The notes below the pieces were generated by a model that made no database searches, had not been told where the DNA came from, and saw only the letters and a list, made by a program, of their open reading frames with translations. Shown here piece after piece: positions 35,668-44,786 of a DNA stretch of 57,181 bases. The DNA comes from Planctomycetota bacterium (GTDB lineage Bacteria > Planctomycetota > Planctomycetia > Gemmatales > Gemmataceae). A program made the translations under genes and the position numbers. The stretch lies in contig QWPF01000005.1 in the NCBI GenBank assembly GCA_003671255.1, positions 8,770 through 65,950 on the forward strand, read 5' to 3'. The number at the start of each line of letters is the position of its first letter. Positions within the stretch are counted from its first letter, which is position 1.

Positions 35668-36567
35668 ATGCAAAAAGATGATCTTTTTAATATCGGTTTA
35701 ATCCAGATGGCTTGTCAGCAAGATCCCAATAGGAATCTTGAAAAGGCGCTTGCTGGGATAGACGAAGCTGCATCTAAAGGGGCGCAGATTATTTGCCTGC
35801 AAGAACTCTTCCTAACTCCTTATTTTTGCCAAATTCAGGACCCCTCATTATTTGAACTGGCAGAACCAATTCCAGGGCCGACCACCGATGCGCTGGCAAG
35901 TTGTGCCAAAAAAAACCGCTGCGTTATTATTGGGTCCATTTTTGAAAAACGGGCACCTGGGCTTTATCACAATACTGCTGTAGTTATTGGCCCCGATGGT
36001 AATATCATTGGAATTTATCGCAAAATGCATATTCCTGATGACCCACTCTTTTACGAAAAATATTATTTCACTCCGGGAGATCTTGGCTTTAAATCATTTA
36101 AAACTCCTTTTGCTGAAGTAGGCATTCTTATTTGCTGGGATCAATGGTACCCAGAAGCTGCCAGACTTACTGCACTTGAAGGTGCAGAAATTATCTTTTA
36201 TCCCACTGCTATAGGCTGGCATTCTCACGAAAAAGAGATCTACGGCAAAGCGCAAACAGAAGCTTGGCTAACAATGCATCGTTCCCATTCGATCGCAAAC
36301 GGGATTTATGTTGCAGCAGTGAATCGAATAGGCCAAGAAAAAAACAGTGCAGGGGGAGGTTTAGAGTTTTGGGGAAATTCCCATGTATTAAATACATACG
36401 GGGGCTATCTGCATCACTCTAAGGAGCAGAAGGAAGAAGTAATTGTAACTAGCTGTTCTAGAAAGATGATTGAAGAAACCCGTAGGAACTGGCCCTTTTT
36501 CCGGGATCGAAGAGTTGATTTTTATAAAGGGATTTCAAATCGCTGGAATAGCAAAACATCTTTATAA
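35668..36567 (+). CDS. aguB: N-carbamoylputrescine amidase
   Basis: A nitrilase-fold amidase that hydrolyses N-carbamoylputrescine to putrescine, CO2 and ammonia. The catalytic triad is visible: Glu in LQELFLTPYF, Lys in YRKMHIPDDP and Cys in LICWDQWYPEAAR. The YEKYYFTPGDLGF and WHSHEKEIYG segments are typical of AguB rather than of general nitrilases. ATG 35668 (MQKDDLFN) gives about 299 residues. A TTG start at 35641 is also open. No agmatine deiminase (AguA) is present in the window, so the rest of the polyamine route must lie elsewhere. Confidence 0.88.
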   Translation: MQKDDLFNIGLIQMACQQDPNRNLEKALAGIDEAASKGAQIICLQELFLTPYFCQIQDPSLFELAEPIPGPTTDALASCAKKNRCVIIGSIFEKRAPGLYHNTAVVIGPDGNIIGIYRKMHIPDDPLFYEKYYFTPGDLGFKSFKTPFAEVGILICWDQWYPEAARLTALEGAEIIFYPTAIGWHSHEKEIYGKAQTEAWLTMHRSHSIANGIYVAAVNRIGQEKNSAGGGLEFWGNSHVLNTYGGYLHHSKEQKEEVIVTSCSRKMIEETRRNWPFFRDRRVDFYKGISNRWNSKTSL

Positions 36568-36623
36568 AAGGTAGTGATATGTGGCTATGCACAATAATAA
36601 AGATTTTATAACAAGAAAGGTAA

Positions 36624-36648
36624 AAGGGGTTTTGGGCGAAAACCCCTT
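36624..36648 (+). terminator. Hairpin downstream of aguB, possible terminator
   Basis: AAGGGGTTTT and AAAACCCCTT form a perfect 10-bp stem around GGGCG, 57 nt after the aguB stop. The T tract expected for Rho-independent termination is missing directly after it (CGACTTTAAC), so termination activity is uncertain. Confidence 0.4.
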
Positions 36649-36852
36649 CGACTTTAACATTCGATTTTTTAAATACTTAACAAACAATAAAGAGATCTGG
36701 GCGAAACGCTTTAATTGCAAGTTAAGCATAAAGTAAATAAATGCTAAGTTATATATGCAAATAGTATGCCAATTAATACACCAAACTCAAATAGATGACA
36801 AACGCCTTAAAATGCTTGGTATTCCTACAGAATAAACTTTAAATCCCAAAAG

Positions 36853-36886
36853 CAAAAAAACACCAGCCGAATAAACCGGCTGGTGT
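36853..36886 (-). terminator. Rho-independent terminator of the DUF3500 gene
   Basis: On the minus strand ACACCAGCCG pairs with CGGCTGGTGT (10 bp, 7-nt loop) and is followed by seven T residues. It begins 28 nt past the stop codon of the DUF3500 gene. This is the clearest terminator in the window. Confidence 0.85.
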
Positions 36887-36913
36887 CGGAAAAACCGTCT
36901 ATTGCAGGTCTGG

Positions 36914-37969
36914 TTAATTTCGAGTGCCGAAATCCCCTTTGGCAGCTCTCCAAGCACTATGAATATGATTAGCGGGATTTCCACTGCCATCGGCTTGCAT
37001 ATTTAAAAATTCGATTAAAAAGTCGGGACCTTGAAGCCTGTAAGTATAAGGGTCACCCGGTTTTGATTTATCAATGGCATAGCTAAAATCAATTTTTGCA
37101 AAATCAGGGCCAACAAGTCTGGTCGCCTCTTTTTCAGCAAAATCGACTGGAAATCGATTTGAATAGGCTTGGATCAAATCCTGAACGATTTTCTTTTGCT
37201 CGGGATTTAATGCGCCAGATTCCAACCCTTTTGAAAAAGCAGGGGCTACAGATTTACCTTGCTCAATTTCTGCAAACAACTTATCGGTAAAGGCTATTTT
37301 CTTTTGCTCATCAGAAAGGGTCGCAATCAATTTCTTTGCAAAATCTTCAGTTTCTGGAAGCGTTCGAAGTCCTTTTTTACCACCATTTAATACCAAAGCT
37401 GGGTTAGCCCCAAAAAAGGAAGGCGTTGCGCTAACCACTTTATTACCTTCGATCACAAAGTTTAAAGAAAGGTGGTGGCCTTCAAAACGCCAGCCCCATT
37501 TTTTCCCTGCAGCAGGCGTCCCAAAAACAGATACAAAATACCATTCAGAACTCCGGATGTTGGTGCCATTTTTCTCGTTTTCTTTTAAAACCTGTTCCAG
37601 CCCCATGATTCCTCGAACTCTGGAATAACCTTCTTTGCTGGTACCCGCTTGAACCATGCTTAGTGCAAGTTGCTTTTGATCCGCTGACATTTCTTCCATA
37701 CGCAAACCTTTTCGCGTAGGATTTTTAGCTTTATCTTGCAGTGGAACAAAATTCCAATTGGTTCGTTCTGAATCCTCAAAACTAAACAAAGCTTTTTTCT
37801 TCTGATCTGCTGACAAAGAAGCTGAAAACTCATCAACTGCTTTAGCCATTGCACCTGCAGTTTGCAGATTTGTATCAGCATTAGAAATTATCGCTGTTAC
37901 AAGTACTATGGCTGTGCAAATCACAGAACCTGTTTTTATCCACAATTTGTTTTTAAATAAGGATGACAA
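36914..37969 (-). CDS. Secreted DUF3500 family protein
   Basis: About 351 residues with a basic then hydrophobic N-terminus (KTGSVICTAIVLVTAIISNA), a likely signal peptide. The conserved DUF3500 segments are visible: FSFEDSERTNWNFVP, GIMGLEQVL, SSEWYFVSVFGTPAAGKKWGWRFEGHHLSLNF and ATPSFFGANPALV. The C-terminal FLIEFLNMQADGSGNPANHIHSAWR is also typical. Biochemical function is unknown for the family. Start: a TTG at 37969 has GGAG 7-8 nt upstream, while the frame extends to a TTG at 38008. It lies just behind greA on the same strand, and both may share a transcript ending at the terminator near 36860. Confidence 0.85.
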   Translation of the reverse strand: MSSLFKNKLWIKTGSVICTAIVLVTAIISNADTNLQTAGAMAKAVDEFSASLSADQKKKALFSFEDSERTNWNFVPLQDKAKNPTRKGLRMEEMSADQKQLALSMVQAGTSKEGYSRVRGIMGLEQVLKENEKNGTNIRSSEWYFVSVFGTPAAGKKWGWRFEGHHLSLNFVIEGNKVVSATPSFFGANPALVLNGGKKGLRTLPETEDFAKKLIATLSDEQKKIAFTDKLFAEIEQGKSVAPAFSKGLESGALNPEQKKIVQDLIQAYSNRFPVDFAEKEATRLVGPDFAKIDFSYAIDKSKPGDPYTYRLQGPDFLIEFLNMQADGSGNPANHIHSAWRAAKGDFGTRN

Positions 37970-38016
37970 TTGACTTTCTCCAAAAAAAAATATTGTTGAA
38001 ACAACCAAAAAACGGG

Positions 38017-38496
38017 CTATGGGAAAGAAATTTCTTTCACTTCGTAACGCAATATACCTTTGGGCACCTTAAACGAAACCATGTCACCACATTTCTTACC
38101 TAGCAAAGCCTGACCGCGAGGACTGGATGATAATATTTTATTGTTGTCGTAGTCTTCATCACCTGGTCCAACGAACTCGTAAGTTTCTTCTTCGCCTGAA
38201 TCCAAATCTTTGATAACAACGCGTGCGCCAAAAACGACCTTATCCGAAGGAAGGCTACTTAAATCCACAATAACAGCTCGAGCGAGTTTATCTTTAAGAC
38301 CATCAACTCTTGCCTGCAGCATACCCTGATCTTCACGAGCTGCATGATATTCTGCGTTTTCGCTAAGATCACCCAGAGCTCGAGCATCGGCAATACGCGT
38401 AGCAATTTCAATCATTTCCGAATTTTGCATTCGATTTAATTGGGCCATTAAATTTTCGTAACCCTCTCGGGTCATCGGGACGCGTTCTATTGTCAT
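38017..38496 (-). CDS. greA: Transcript cleavage factor GreA
   Basis: Rescues backtracked RNA polymerase by stimulating cleavage of the nascent RNA. The N-terminal coiled coil reads MTREGYENLMAQLNRMQ, with the acidic tip ARALGDLSENAEYHAAREDQ (the D..E pair that enters the active site), and the FKBP-like C-terminal domain has ILSSSPRGQALLGKKCGDMVSFKVP. At 159 residues it is a normal length. A strong hairpin sits in its leader, 24 nt before the ATG (listed separately). Confidence 0.95.
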   Translation of the reverse strand: MTIERVPMTREGYENLMAQLNRMQNSEMIEIATRIADARALGDLSENAEYHAAREDQGMLQARVDGLKDKLARAVIVDLSSLPSDKVVFGARVVIKDLDSGEEETYEFVGPGDEDYDNNKILSSSPRGQALLGKKCGDMVSFKVPKGILRYEVKEISFP

Positions 38497-38519
38497 TTCT
38501 TCACCACATACAAATAAAT

Positions 38520-38552
38520 ATCATGATGCGGAATAACACTCCGCATCATGAT
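38520..38552 (-). promoter_or_regulatory. Long hairpin in the greA leader
   Basis: ATCATGATGCGGA and TCCGCATCATGAT form a perfect 13-bp stem with a 7-nt loop, ending 24 nt upstream of the greA ATG. On the minus strand it is followed by ATATTTATTTGTATG, a weak U-rich tract. It could be an attenuator, an RNA-processing site or an upstream terminator. If the promoter lies downstream of it, it would be DNA-level only. Confidence 0.5.
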
Positions 38553-38605
38553 TTGATTTAAAACTCTACCAACAAATTATATTAAATAGCAAAAACGAAG
38601 AAATT

Positions 38606-38671
38606 GCCATCTTTTATTTAAAACCCATTCAATTTTGTAATATAAAGTGTCATATTCATTTAAAAGATGGC
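38606..38671. repeat. 11-bp inverted repeat, 44-bp spacer
   Basis: GCCATCTTTTA (38606-38616) and TAAAAGATGGC (38661-38671) are exact inverted copies in the greA/38808 divergent gap. Function unknown. Confidence 0.5.
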
Positions 38672-38807
38672 GGAAAGATGCTTTGTCTTCGCCCCAATTG
38701 AAAAACATCAAATTATTGTCAAAAATTGGTTAGAAGGGATTGATTTTACAAAAATCCATGCGAAACTTAAATGAGATGATAATTTCTTAGGGTAAATTGA
38801 AAGAACT

Positions 38808-39062
38808 ATGAAGAAAAAATCTAAAAAAGATGAAGCAAAAGTGCTAGGTTTTGTTGGATTGGGCCTTGATAACAAGGATGATCACCAGCGTATAACTAAT
38901 TGCGAACATTTTTATTTGGTAGGTGGATCAGAAGAAACCCACGAAAGAATGCAAGATACTGCAATTCGTTTTTCTGAATCATTAGAAAAAAAAGGTAAAA
39001 GGCTCGAAGATACCTGCCCTAAAGAAGCCATCGATTTGCTGCGCGATTCGATGCGAGACTAG
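38808..39062 (+). CDS. Small soluble protein, 84 residues
   Basis: Charged, Lys/Glu-rich protein: GFVGLGLDNKDDHQRITNCEHFYLVGGSEETHERMQDTAIRFSESLEKKGKRLEDTCPKEAIDLLRDS. No Pfam family is recognised. The compact middle motif (HFYLVGGSEETHERMQ) and the regular helical end look like a conserved protein, and I believe similar ones occur in other planctomycetes, but this is from memory. No signal peptide or membrane segment is present. It lies 44 bases upstream of the esterase gene and may be co-transcribed with it. Confidence 0.6.
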   Translation: MKKKSKKDEAKVLGFVGLGLDNKDDHQRITNCEHFYLVGGSEETHERMQDTAIRFSESLEKKGKRLEDTCPKEAIDLLRDSMRD

Positions 39063-39106
39063 ATAATCCTACCCAGAACTACAACTTCAAAAACAGAGAA
39101 ATTCTC

Positions 39107-41134
39107 ATGCTGTTGACACGCATTACCAGGCTTGTTTTTATAACGCTATTAATGGGGCTTGCTATATTTCCTTTGCCCTCCTTTTCGCAACAGGAAACCG
39201 GGAAAAAACAAGTTAAAGAACTTAATCTCAAAGAGGAACTTGCCAACCTTACTACCAAAAGAAATCTTATTGCTAAAGAACTGGAATCACTTAAAAAAAA
39301 CCAGACTTACGAGCACGATTTACCTGATATCGAAATTTACATCAAAGCTATCGATTGGCTTTTTCGAACCAAAGATTTTGATCAAAAAGACATCTTCAAG
39401 AGGGCCAATTTTATTGCGGAACAAGGCATCGCCAGAGCCTCAAAGCTACAAAACAATCAAAGACCCTGGCAATCCACCTTCAACACACCTCTTGCACGAG
39501 CTTACCGATCAACAATCGATGATTCTTTACAAGCTTACGCAATCATTTACCCTAAAGATTTTGGTTCCAACAAAACAAAGAAGTACCCGCTGCATCTCGT
39601 ATTACATGGTAAAAACGAAAAGCTAAACGAGGTCAATTTTCTTTACGAAAACCGTGGTGAAAAAGCTCTTTCAAACGATCAGGATTTTATTCAACTTTCG
39701 ATTTATGGCAGGGGGAACAATGCTTACCGCTGGGCGGGGGAAACCGATCTCAATGAAGCAATCCAAAATTTTACAGCACAAGAAAAGCGCCTAGGTCGAG
39801 AGCACCTGATTGACACCTCACGATTTGTTGTGAGGGGCTTTTCCATGGGTGGGGCAGGGAGTTGGCATCTGGGTTTACATCAACCAGACCGCTGGTGCTT
39901 GATGGGCCCTGGAGCGGGTTTTACAACTACACACGGTTATGTTCCGAATTTGCCTGCGATACTTCCTCAACAACAAGAATCGTGCTTGAGTATTTACGAT
40001 GCCTATCTTTATGCTGAAAACGCGTTCAACATTCCTGTGGTCGCTTATTCAGGGGAGATTGATAAACAAAAGCAAGCTGCAGACATCATGCAAAAACACA
40101 TTCAAAGTTTTGGTATACCTATGGAACACCTTATTGCGCCGGGGTTGGAACATAAATTTCCACCGGAATGGCAACAAAAAGCGTTTGCTGCATATGCACC
40201 GCACATAGCCAAGGGCAGGGCAGTCTATCCGGAAAAAATCAAATTCGTAACCTACACACTAAAGTACCCAAAATGTGATTGGGTGGAAATTCTCGGATTA
40301 AAAAAGCACTATCTTCGATCAAGAATTGAAGCATCATTTAATGGGCAAAGCTATCAACTACAGAGCGAAAACATTACAAAAGTAGCAATCAGTTTACCAA
40401 GCGACAAAAGTAATACGACATTGTCAGGAAAATCAATTGCAATAACTTTTGATGGGCAAAAAATCTCCGCTACGCCGCTATCAGTTGATGGCTCCATGAA
40501 AATTATTCTAGAAAAGAATGATAAGGACATCTGGGCCATAGTTGCGCCTAAGAGTGTGGTAAAGAATACCAAGGTTCCCGGGATACAAGGCCCTATTGAC
40601 GACGCATTTACCAAGGGTTTTTTATGTGTAACAGGAAGTGGCACGCCATGGAATGAACTAGTGCACAAAGCATCGATTGAAGAACTTGAACGATTCAAAA
40701 AAGATTGGGAGTTATTTTTCAGAGCGGAGCTTCCGATCAAAAAAGATTCCATGGTTACTACAAAAGATCTTGAAACAAAAAACCTGATTCTTTTTGGAGA
40801 TGGCGGGTCAAATGCATTGATTGCTAAAGTTTTGCCCGGGGCTCCAATCCAATGGAATAAATCTTCGATTGTGATAAAAACAAAGACATACACAAGTGCA
40901 GAAAACATGCCTGCTTTTATTTTTCCCAGTCCCTATTCAAGTAAGAATTATGTAGTGATCAATAGTGGACATACTTTTCGCACTGAAGATTTAAAAGCGA
41001 CAAATGCGCTTTTATTCCCACGCTGGGGGGACTATGCGATTTTAAAAATCAGCCCGGGAATGCCCTCGAAAAACGAGTTGCAGATATCAGGAATTTTCGA
41101 TGAGTTTTGGGCTTTGACCGAACAACCAAAGTGA
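39107..41134 (+). CDS. Secreted alpha/beta hydrolase (esterase/peptidase-like)
   Basis: 675 residues with a signal peptide (LVFITLLMGLAIFPLPSFSQ), a coiled-coil helical region (residues about 25-75), then an alpha/beta hydrolase domain. The nucleophile elbow is GFSMGGAGSWH, an acid candidate lies in VAYSGEIDKQ and the catalytic His in GLEHKFPPEW. HLVLHGKNEKLNEV is the oxyanion region. The pattern is like PHB-depolymerase/feruloyl-esterase or prolyl-oligopeptidase-type proteins of planctomycetes. The C-terminal about 300 residues are beta-rich and contain LVHKASIEELERFKKDWELFF and KNLILFGDGGSN, as in two-part planctomycete peptidases. Substrate unknown. Confidence 0.78.
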   Translation: MLLTRITRLVFITLLMGLAIFPLPSFSQQETGKKQVKELNLKEELANLTTKRNLIAKELESLKKNQTYEHDLPDIEIYIKAIDWLFRTKDFDQKDIFKRANFIAEQGIARASKLQNNQRPWQSTFNTPLARAYRSTIDDSLQAYAIIYPKDFGSNKTKKYPLHLVLHGKNEKLNEVNFLYENRGEKALSNDQDFIQLSIYGRGNNAYRWAGETDLNEAIQNFTAQEKRLGREHLIDTSRFVVRGFSMGGAGSWHLGLHQPDRWCLMGPGAGFTTTHGYVPNLPAILPQQQESCLSIYDAYLYAENAFNIPVVAYSGEIDKQKQAADIMQKHIQSFGIPMEHLIAPGLEHKFPPEWQQKAFAAYAPHIAKGRAVYPEKIKFVTYTLKYPKCDWVEILGLKKHYLRSRIEASFNGQSYQLQSENITKVAISLPSDKSNTTLSGKSIAITFDGQKISATPLSVDGSMKIILEKNDKDIWAIVAPKSVVKNTKVPGIQGPIDDAFTKGFLCVTGSGTPWNELVHKASIEELERFKKDWELFFRAELPIKKDSMVTTKDLETKNLILFGDGGSNALIAKVLPGAPIQWNKSSIVIKTKTYTSAENMPAFIFPSPYSSKNYVVINSGHTFRTEDLKATNALLFPRWGDYAILKISPGMPSKNELQISGIFDEFWALTEQPK

Positions 41135-41372
41135 CATGACCAAAATCGGTCACTGATAAAAAAGCAATCCATACATTTGAAAAGACCGGATTAATCGATA
41201 TCTTTCGACAACTTCAAATCTATTCTTTCAACTGTTTTTCCCATCTTAATTCCTATTCCCTTAGAATAAGAATGACTATTTGTGGTATTAATGCTAGCGA
41301 TTTAAAATAGCGGGCAATTATAGGTGCTATATTTTACAAATCGCATCGGGTTCCAATTAAAGGAAAACATCT

Positions 41373-42968
41373 ATGGATATGGATAAACTTGTTTCACTTT
41401 GCAAAAGAAGAGGTTTCCTTTTTCAATCGAGTGAGATTTATGGCGGGCTTAACGGGTTTTGGGATTATGGCCCTTTGGGAGTCGAATTAAAACGAAACAT
41501 CAAGGAAGCTTGGTGGCAAGATATGATTTCGGGCCACAATGAACTTCTTATCAGCGACGGGGCGCCGTGCGAACACCAAATGGTAGGTATCGATTGCAGC
41601 ATCATTATGCATCCCCAAGTTTGGAAATGTTCCGGTCATTATGATCTATTTCATGACTTTATGGTTGATTGCAAGGAATCAAAAAAACGCTATAGGCATG
41701 ATCAGGTGCGGGGTCGGTGGGCACTTGCAAAAGAACAAAGGGTATTTATTGCAACGCAATCAGGGGGGGATGAAGGGCTTCAAGAAACAGAACAAAAAGC
41801 TCTTAAGTTTTTCAACCTTCGCGCAAAATCATTGGAAGAAATATCTTGGGATGGGCCCCTGGTTTCGCTTGTAACCATCACCGATTTTGACAAAGTGCTT
41901 GGCCCTGATGCAAAAATTTTGGGTACACTAACTCCGCCACGCGAATTTAATCTAATGTTTAAGACAATTGTTGGAGCAATGGGTGGCGAAGAAAGTTCAG
42001 CATTTCTAAGGCCCGAAACTGCGCAAGGGATTTTTGTTAACTTTAAAAATGTAGTTGATTCATCCAGAGTAAAAATACCCTTTGGGATCGCCCAGATTGG
42101 CAAAAGCTTTCGAAACGAAATCACTCCTCGAAACTTTACTTTTAGATCGCGCGAATTCGAACAAATGGAAATCGAGTTCTTCTGCCATCCAAGCCAATCT
42201 TCCCAATGGTATAAATACTGGCGCGATCGTAGATACAAATGGTACACCGATCTTGGATTATCTTCTTCCAGATTACAATTACGCGACCACCACAAAGAAG
42301 AATTAAGCCATTACTCCTGTGGCACTGCTGATATCGAATATGCGTTTCCCTTTTTACCTCCGGGTGAATTTGGGGAACTCGAAGGCATCGCCCACCGGGG
42401 TGACTTCGATCTTAAGAGCCATATGGAGGGCAAGTTAGTCCGATCTGGTGATGAACTAATTGTCGAGCAAGGCGAAGATGGCAAACCCAAACATCGGGGT
42501 TCTGGCAAAGATCTTCGATACTTTAATGATCAAACGAGGGAACGATTTATTCCTCATGTGATCGAACCTTCAGCAGGAGCAGATCGAGGCACATTAGCTT
42601 TTCTTTGCGAAGCCTATTTCGAAGAGGAAATCGAAGGAGAAACCAGGGTTGTCTTGCGCTTGAACCCAAGAATTGCACCCATCAAAGCTGCAATTTTCCC
42701 ACTCGTCAATAAAGATGGGATGCCTGAAAAAGCTAAAGCTATCTACGGCGATCTTAAAAAAGAATTTGCAGTGTTCTTTGATGATGGTGGAGCGATTGGC
42801 AGAAGATATCGCAGGCAGGACGAAATAGGCACACCTATTTGCATCACCGTTGATGGCCAAACGAATCAGGATAATACTGTTACTTGGCGGAATAGAGATA
42901 CTTTAGAGCAAAAACGCATTCCCATTGAAGCACTGAGGGAAGAACTGCGAACCTTGCTAAAACCCTAG
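41373..42968 (+). CDS. glyS: Glycyl-tRNA synthetase, homodimeric type
   Basis: Charges tRNA-Gly. This is the single-chain dimeric form (eukaryotic/archaeal-like GlyQS), not the alpha2beta2 GlyQ+GlyS enzyme. The class II motifs are present: LNGFWDYGPLGVELKRNI, SAFLRPETAQGIFVNF, IGKSFRNEITPRNFTFRSREFEQMEIEFF (motif 2) and VIEPSAGADRGTLAFL (motif 3). The C-terminal anticodon domain contains APIKAAIFPLVNKDG and RYRRQDEIGTPICITVDG. At 531 residues it is a little longer than many bacterial members. AAGGA lies 9 nt before the ATG. No T-box leader is visible in the 238-bp upstream gap. Convergent with the rluD-type gene. Confidence 0.93.
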   Translation: MDMDKLVSLCKRRGFLFQSSEIYGGLNGFWDYGPLGVELKRNIKEAWWQDMISGHNELLISDGAPCEHQMVGIDCSIIMHPQVWKCSGHYDLFHDFMVDCKESKKRYRHDQVRGRWALAKEQRVFIATQSGGDEGLQETEQKALKFFNLRAKSLEEISWDGPLVSLVTITDFDKVLGPDAKILGTLTPPREFNLMFKTIVGAMGGEESSAFLRPETAQGIFVNFKNVVDSSRVKIPFGIAQIGKSFRNEITPRNFTFRSREFEQMEIEFFCHPSQSSQWYKYWRDRRYKWYTDLGLSSSRLQLRDHHKEELSHYSCGTADIEYAFPFLPPGEFGELEGIAHRGDFDLKSHMEGKLVRSGDELIVEQGEDGKPKHRGSGKDLRYFNDQTRERFIPHVIEPSAGADRGTLAFLCEAYFEEEIEGETRVVLRLNPRIAPIKAAIFPLVNKDGMPEKAKAIYGDLKKEFAVFFDDGGAIGRRYRRQDEIGTPICITVDGQTNQDNTVTWRNRDTLEQKRIPIEALREELRTLLKP

Positions 42969-42971
42969 GCA

Positions 42972-44045
42972 TCAAACCTTTTTATGTAATCTTAACGCTT
43001 CCAGCGTTTGCTGGATGTCTGAGGGTACTGGAGCTTTTATTTCTAACAACTGATTAGTACGCGGATGCTTAAACCGCAATCGAAATGCATGAAGGGCTTG
43101 GCGTCCAAGAAGCAAGGAATCTTCTTCCTCGTTCAGATTCGGAGCAAAGCTTTTCATGTGTATACTATCGCGTCCGCTGTAGATTTTATCTGCTAAAACA
43201 GGATGACCGATACTCGCCAAATGCACCCGAATTTGATGGGTTCGCCCAGTTCTGGGTTGCACCCTTACATAAGTAAAGCCTTTAAACCGCTCGATTACTT
43301 CATAATAACTGCAAGCTTCTTTCGCATCTTCATTCTCTTCATCATCGGTAACCATCATTTTCACCCTGTCGGACGAATGATGCGCTATTTTCGCCTCAAT
43401 GTAATCGCTATCCCGATCTATAACACCTGAAGTTATTGCTATATATTCCTTAAACACTTTTCTATGCTCAAACAACATTGATAACTCGCGGTGTGTCTGT
43501 TCATGCTTTGCTACAAGAATTACGCCGCTAGTATCTCGATCTAGCCTATGAACTATTCCGGGTCGATAATCCCCATTAACTGTGCTTAATGTTTCGAAAT
43601 GAAATCGCAAAGCATTTACCAGTGTTCCACTCCAATGGCCTTTGGCAGGGTGAACAACCATATTGGGGGGTTTATTGATTACTGCGAGGTATTCATCTTC
43701 GTAAACAACATCCAGAGGGATATTTTCGGCCTGAGGTGCTGAACGCGTCGCGACAGGAGGTATTATTTTGATGAAGTCGCCATGCTTGACTCTGTAGCTC
43801 GACTTGGCTATTTTCTGATTAACAGTTACCCCGCCGCCTTCTATCACCCTTTGAACAACAGCACGGCTATAGTCAGGAAATTGCATGACAAGAAATTGAT
43901 CTAGTCTAACATTTTCAAGCCTTATTTTGGCATGAACATCTATTTCACGCGGGGCAGGAGGCTGAGCTTCAGCATCAGGGGTTTCGATTTCTGCAAATTC
44001 AGTTTCATCCGTATCAATATCATCAATTGGTTCAAATTCATCCAT
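42972..44045 (-). CDS. Large-subunit pseudouridine synthase, RluA/RluD family
   Basis: Converts uridines of 23S rRNA to pseudouridine. An acidic N-terminal tail of about 35 residues is followed by an S4 RNA-binding domain (RLDQFLVMQFPDYSRAVVQRVIEGGGVTVN) and the catalytic domain with GIVHRLDRDTSGVILVAK (catalytic Asp in HRLDRDTSG) and VQPRTGRTHQIRVHLASIGHPVLAD. This matches RluD, but RluC and others share the motifs, so the exact target is not certain. The preceding gene on the same strand ends 5 bases upstream, so the two are probably one transcript. Confidence 0.88.
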   Translation of the reverse strand: MDEFEPIDDIDTDETEFAEIETPDAEAQPPAPREIDVHAKIRLENVRLDQFLVMQFPDYSRAVVQRVIEGGGVTVNQKIAKSSYRVKHGDFIKIIPPVATRSAPQAENIPLDVVYEDEYLAVINKPPNMVVHPAKGHWSGTLVNALRFHFETLSTVNGDYRPGIVHRLDRDTSGVILVAKHEQTHRELSMLFEHRKVFKEYIAITSGVIDRDSDYIEAKIAHHSSDRVKMMVTDDEENEDAKEACSYYEVIERFKGFTYVRVQPRTGRTHQIRVHLASIGHPVLADKIYSGRDSIHMKSFAPNLNEEEDSLLLGRQALHAFRLRFKHPRTNQLLEIKAPVPSDIQQTLEALRLHKKV

Positions 44046-44050
44046 TATAA

Positions 44051-44671
44051 TTAATCAAAATTCTTATAGAAAGTCGCCAAATCAACCTGGTTATCCTGAA
44101 GATTTTTCAGGTATTTAACCGCAAGGACACCCGCCCCTGTTTTATCGGCCAACAAACTTGCCTGCGTATAGCAATCTTTTGCTTTATCAAAATGCCTGAG
44201 TGCCTCGTGACCTTTTCCTGCATTAAGAAGGGATTGCGCTTTGAGTTCAAGATTCAATAACGGGTCATTAATTACCAAATCATATAGCTCGATGGCTTTT
44301 TCAATATTGTTCGTAGCTTCTTTTTTAATCTCGAGGTTGGTGCTTGCAAAAAGAGTCATGCCTTGGGCAAGCAAAACCCGGGCAGCTTCAACTCTCGCTA
44401 TTAAAGCCTGACTCGTACCAGAATTATTTTTGGCAAACTCTTGCAGTGCCGCAGATTGCTGACTGGCACCCAAACCCGCCCAGCGCTTTGATTCTTCTTC
44501 AATGGCATTTTTTGAAATATAGGTGACGGTAAAATATATTGTGCTAAGCAAGATCAATGAAATTGCTGCGACAATGATTTTTTTTCCGTGCACTTCTGCG
44601 AAATCCGCAAAAGACATTCTCATGGAGTCAACTTGAACCAACTGGTTGTGTGGCTGCTCTTGTGTAGTCAT
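44051..44671 (-). CDS. Single-pass membrane protein with TPR-like region
   Basis: ATG 44671 follows GGAGAAGGA, a strong ribosome site. About 206 residues: a short cytoplasmic N-terminus, one membrane segment (IIVAAISLILLSTIYFTVTYI), then an extracytoplasmic helical region with TPR-like units (IEKAIELYDLVINDPLLNLELKAQSLLNAGKGHEALRHFDKAKDCYTQASLL). The topology resembles YfgM/tetratricopeptide ancillary proteins of the Sec translocon, but the similarity is structural only. It is co-transcribed with the pseudouridine synthase. Confidence 0.7.
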   Translation of the reverse strand: MTTQEQPHNQLVQVDSMRMSFADFAEVHGKKIIVAAISLILLSTIYFTVTYISKNAIEEESKRWAGLGASQQSAALQEFAKNNSGTSQALIARVEAARVLLAQGMTLFASTNLEIKKEATNNIEKAIELYDLVINDPLLNLELKAQSLLNAGKGHEALRHFDKAKDCYTQASLLADKTGAGVLAVKYLKNLQDNQVDLATFYKNFD

Positions 44672-44786
44672 TCCTTCTCCAAACAATTTGAACTTCTAGG
44701 GCTCAATGTTAAATACGATTAAGTTGTTATATGGAAAATATAAAGGGGATTTAATGATGGGTCAATCGCAAGCAATATAGAAAGGA

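Larger units (their letters stand above)
36568..36913. other. Intergenic region with two hairpins
   Basis: No gene is seen. Next to the aguB end is a 10-bp hairpin (36624-36648), and next to the DUF3500 gene is its terminator. The 200 bases between are AT-rich with no recognised RNA gene or repeat. Confidence 0.6.
38497..38807. other. Divergent intergenic region with two inverted repeats
   Basis: No gene is seen between greA and the small protein at 38808. The region is AT-rich and holds the greA leader hairpin (38520-38552) and a wider 11-bp inverted repeat (38606-38671). Promoters for both directions must lie here, but none could be identified with confidence. Confidence 0.6.

Noticed and set aside
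35668-36567. Expectation of an agmatine-to-putrescine operon around aguB
   Set aside because: No agmatine deiminase or decarboxylase gene is found within this window.
36568-36913. Possible RNA gene between aguB and the DUF3500 gene
   Set aside because: No tRNA-like arms or long conserved structure apart from two hairpins were found.
41135-41372. Possible T-box riboswitch upstream of glycyl-tRNA synthetase
   Set aside because: The gap is short, with no T-box sequence, specifier stem or terminator/antiterminator pair visible. Only a short 6-bp stem with a long loop overlaps the esterase stop.
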